This document shows positions 13,735 through 13,791 of a stretch of DNA of 13,791 bases, piece by piece. Each line of letters opens with the position of its first letter. The stretch's first letter is position 1. The notes under the pieces are model-generated. The model did no database searches. It worked only from the letters and a program-made list of their open reading frames with translations, and was not told where the DNA came from. Source of the stretch: Kiritimatiellia bacterium (GTDB taxonomy: Bacteria; Verrucomicrobiota; Kiritimatiellia; RFP12; UBA1067). The translations under genes were made by a program, and so were the position numbers. The stretch lies in assembly GCA_017648225.1 (NCBI GenBank), contig JAGCJE010000148.1, positions 1 to 13,791 of the forward strand, read 5' to 3'.

Positions 13735-13791
13735 CTTATCACTCCTCATTCCTGCCGTGACTTTTCATATCGCGGCGGATGTTGCTGCAAC

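Overview
The window is about 13.8 kb of chromosomal DNA, gene-dense and of moderate GC, from a Gram-negative (diderm) bacterium; a full-length outer-membrane secretin shows the double membrane. I see no rRNA or tRNA gene, insertion sequence, phage gene or CRISPR array. A PilM/GspL-like, PilO/GspM-like and secretin gene set resembles, from memory, the Amuc_1098-1101 type loci of Akkermansia. There is also a eukaryotic-style UDP-N-acetylhexosamine pyrophosphorylase. Together these make a PVC-superphylum organism (Kiritimatiellota, Lentisphaerota or Verrucomicrobiota) my best guess, but that is inference and not proven by the sequence.

Layout: 1-438 is a non-coding leader. rlmN (439-1464, +) follows and ends in a strong terminator shared with the convergent minus-strand block. 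That block is transcribed leftward from 11012 to 1488: a GspL/PilM-N-like protein, a GspM/PilO-like protein, the secretin, a membrane-anchored alanine-rich coiled-coil protein, the translation-associated ATPase ychF, threonine synthase thrC and the pyrophosphorylase. Gene overlaps (TAATG, TTGA, ATGA) and short gaps suggest one operon through thrC; the pyrophosphorylase has its own well-formed promoter. On the plus strand, dgkA (11202-11582) diverges from the secretion block and converges on the proline operon proB-proA (13620 to 11621, minus). A short non-coding stretch closes the window.

How they fit together: the first three secretion genes would form an inner-membrane platform (actin-like domain plus PilN-like and PilO-like periplasmic domains) and an outer-membrane channel of a type II secretion or type IV pilus-like machine. 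The coiled-coil protein is a candidate connector between them. No assembly ATPase, polytopic GspF/PilC or pseudopilin gene is present here, so the machine is incomplete in this window. The other genes are housekeeping: 23S rRNA/tRNA methylation, amino-sugar nucleotide synthesis, threonine and proline synthesis and lipid recycling.

Most notable signals: (1) the DNA for the secretin's channel domain is clearly AT-richer and uses different codons from the N-domain part of the same gene, suggesting a mosaic; (2) the secretin carries a long charged helical C-terminal tail and is followed by an inner-membrane coiled-coil protein; (3) rlmN and proB share a 13-base extended -10 sequence only 8-9 bases from their start codons, predicting leaderless or nearly leaderless mRNAs; (4) a perfect 17-bp palindrome sits on the -10 box of the secretion operon.
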